A stretch of 64,000 bases of DNA from Chondrilla cf. caribensis. Lineage: Eukaryota; Porifera; Demospongiae; Chondrillida; Chondrillidae. Positions 58,365 through 64,000 of the stretch are shown piece by piece. Numbering within the stretch: the stretch's first letter is position 1; every line of letters starts with the position of its first letter. A program made the position numbers and the translations under genes. The stretch is from positions 4,516,151 through 4,580,150 of the forward strand of contig OZ026566.1 of NCBI GenBank assembly GCA_964020155.1, written 5' to 3'. The notes beneath the pieces were generated by a model, which worked only from the letters and a program-made list of their open reading frames with translations, was not told the origin of the DNA and did not search any database.

Positions 58365-64000
<5,636 letters not shown>

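Overview
The window is nuclear DNA from an animal with a compact, intron-rich genome. Evidence: a full metazoan-type Dicer (helicase, dimerisation domain, PAZ, two RNase III domains, dsRBD), BIRC6 with BIR and UBC domains, adenylate kinase 7 with a Dpy-30 tail, two-pore-domain K+ channels, SMG6, and GT-AG introns mostly of 50-400 bp. Neighbouring genes are usually 40-500 bp apart. A demosponge-like invertebrate is my best guess. That is inference from gene density and divergence; no single feature here proves the phylum.

Layout. 1-1.7 kb: a possible last exon of a membrane protein (+), the isoaspartyl peptidase ASRGL1 (-) and a tRNA-Gln(UUG). 1.9-8.4 kb: Dicer (-), divergent from ALKBH6 (+, 8.7-10.2 kb). 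10.3-19.05 kb: four two-pore-domain (K2P) potassium channel genes, all on the minus strand. A plus-strand tRNA dimethylallyltransferase of the bacterial/plant IPT9 type lies between the first and second. 19.8-40.3 kb: one giant BIRC6 gene (-) whose introns hold about a dozen tandem repeats, including a 1.35-kb 18-bp minisatellite. 40.35-41.6 kb: FCF1 (+), starting 56 bp from the BIRC6 start codon. 41.8-44.0 kb: an SH2-domain protein (-). 44.5-47.9 kb: EXO1 (-). 48.2-53.2 kb: AK7 (-). 53.3-53.9 kb: a small PH-domain protein (+). 54.0-55.1 kb: CCDC97 (-). 55.1-56.7 kb: MED6 (+). 56.9-58.1 kb: DNAJC22 (-). 58.4 kb to the right edge: SMG6 (-), cut by the window.

Most genes are unrelated housekeeping loci. 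Several act on RNA (Dicer, tRNA-Gln, tRNA-modifying IPT, FCF1, SMG6). The K2P genes are a local paralogue cluster sharing one intron position inside the first selectivity filter. Divergent pairs (Dicer/ALKBH6, K2P-1/IPT, BIRC6/FCF1, AK7/PH protein, CCDC97/MED6) have start codons 41-306 bp apart and probably share promoters.

Most interesting points: the IPT9/MiaA-type tRNA modification gene in an intron-bearing animal locus; K2P-3, which combines both TWIK-1-type filter substitutions with a lysine in place of the aspartate after filter 2; a BIRC6 intron made almost wholly of an 18-bp minisatellite; two hairpin (MITE-like) insertions sharing a 13-bp terminus; a near-perfect 44-bp palindrome in AK7; and an apparent GC-AG intron right after the FCF1 start codon. 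I found no prokaryotic-style defence or CRISPR system.
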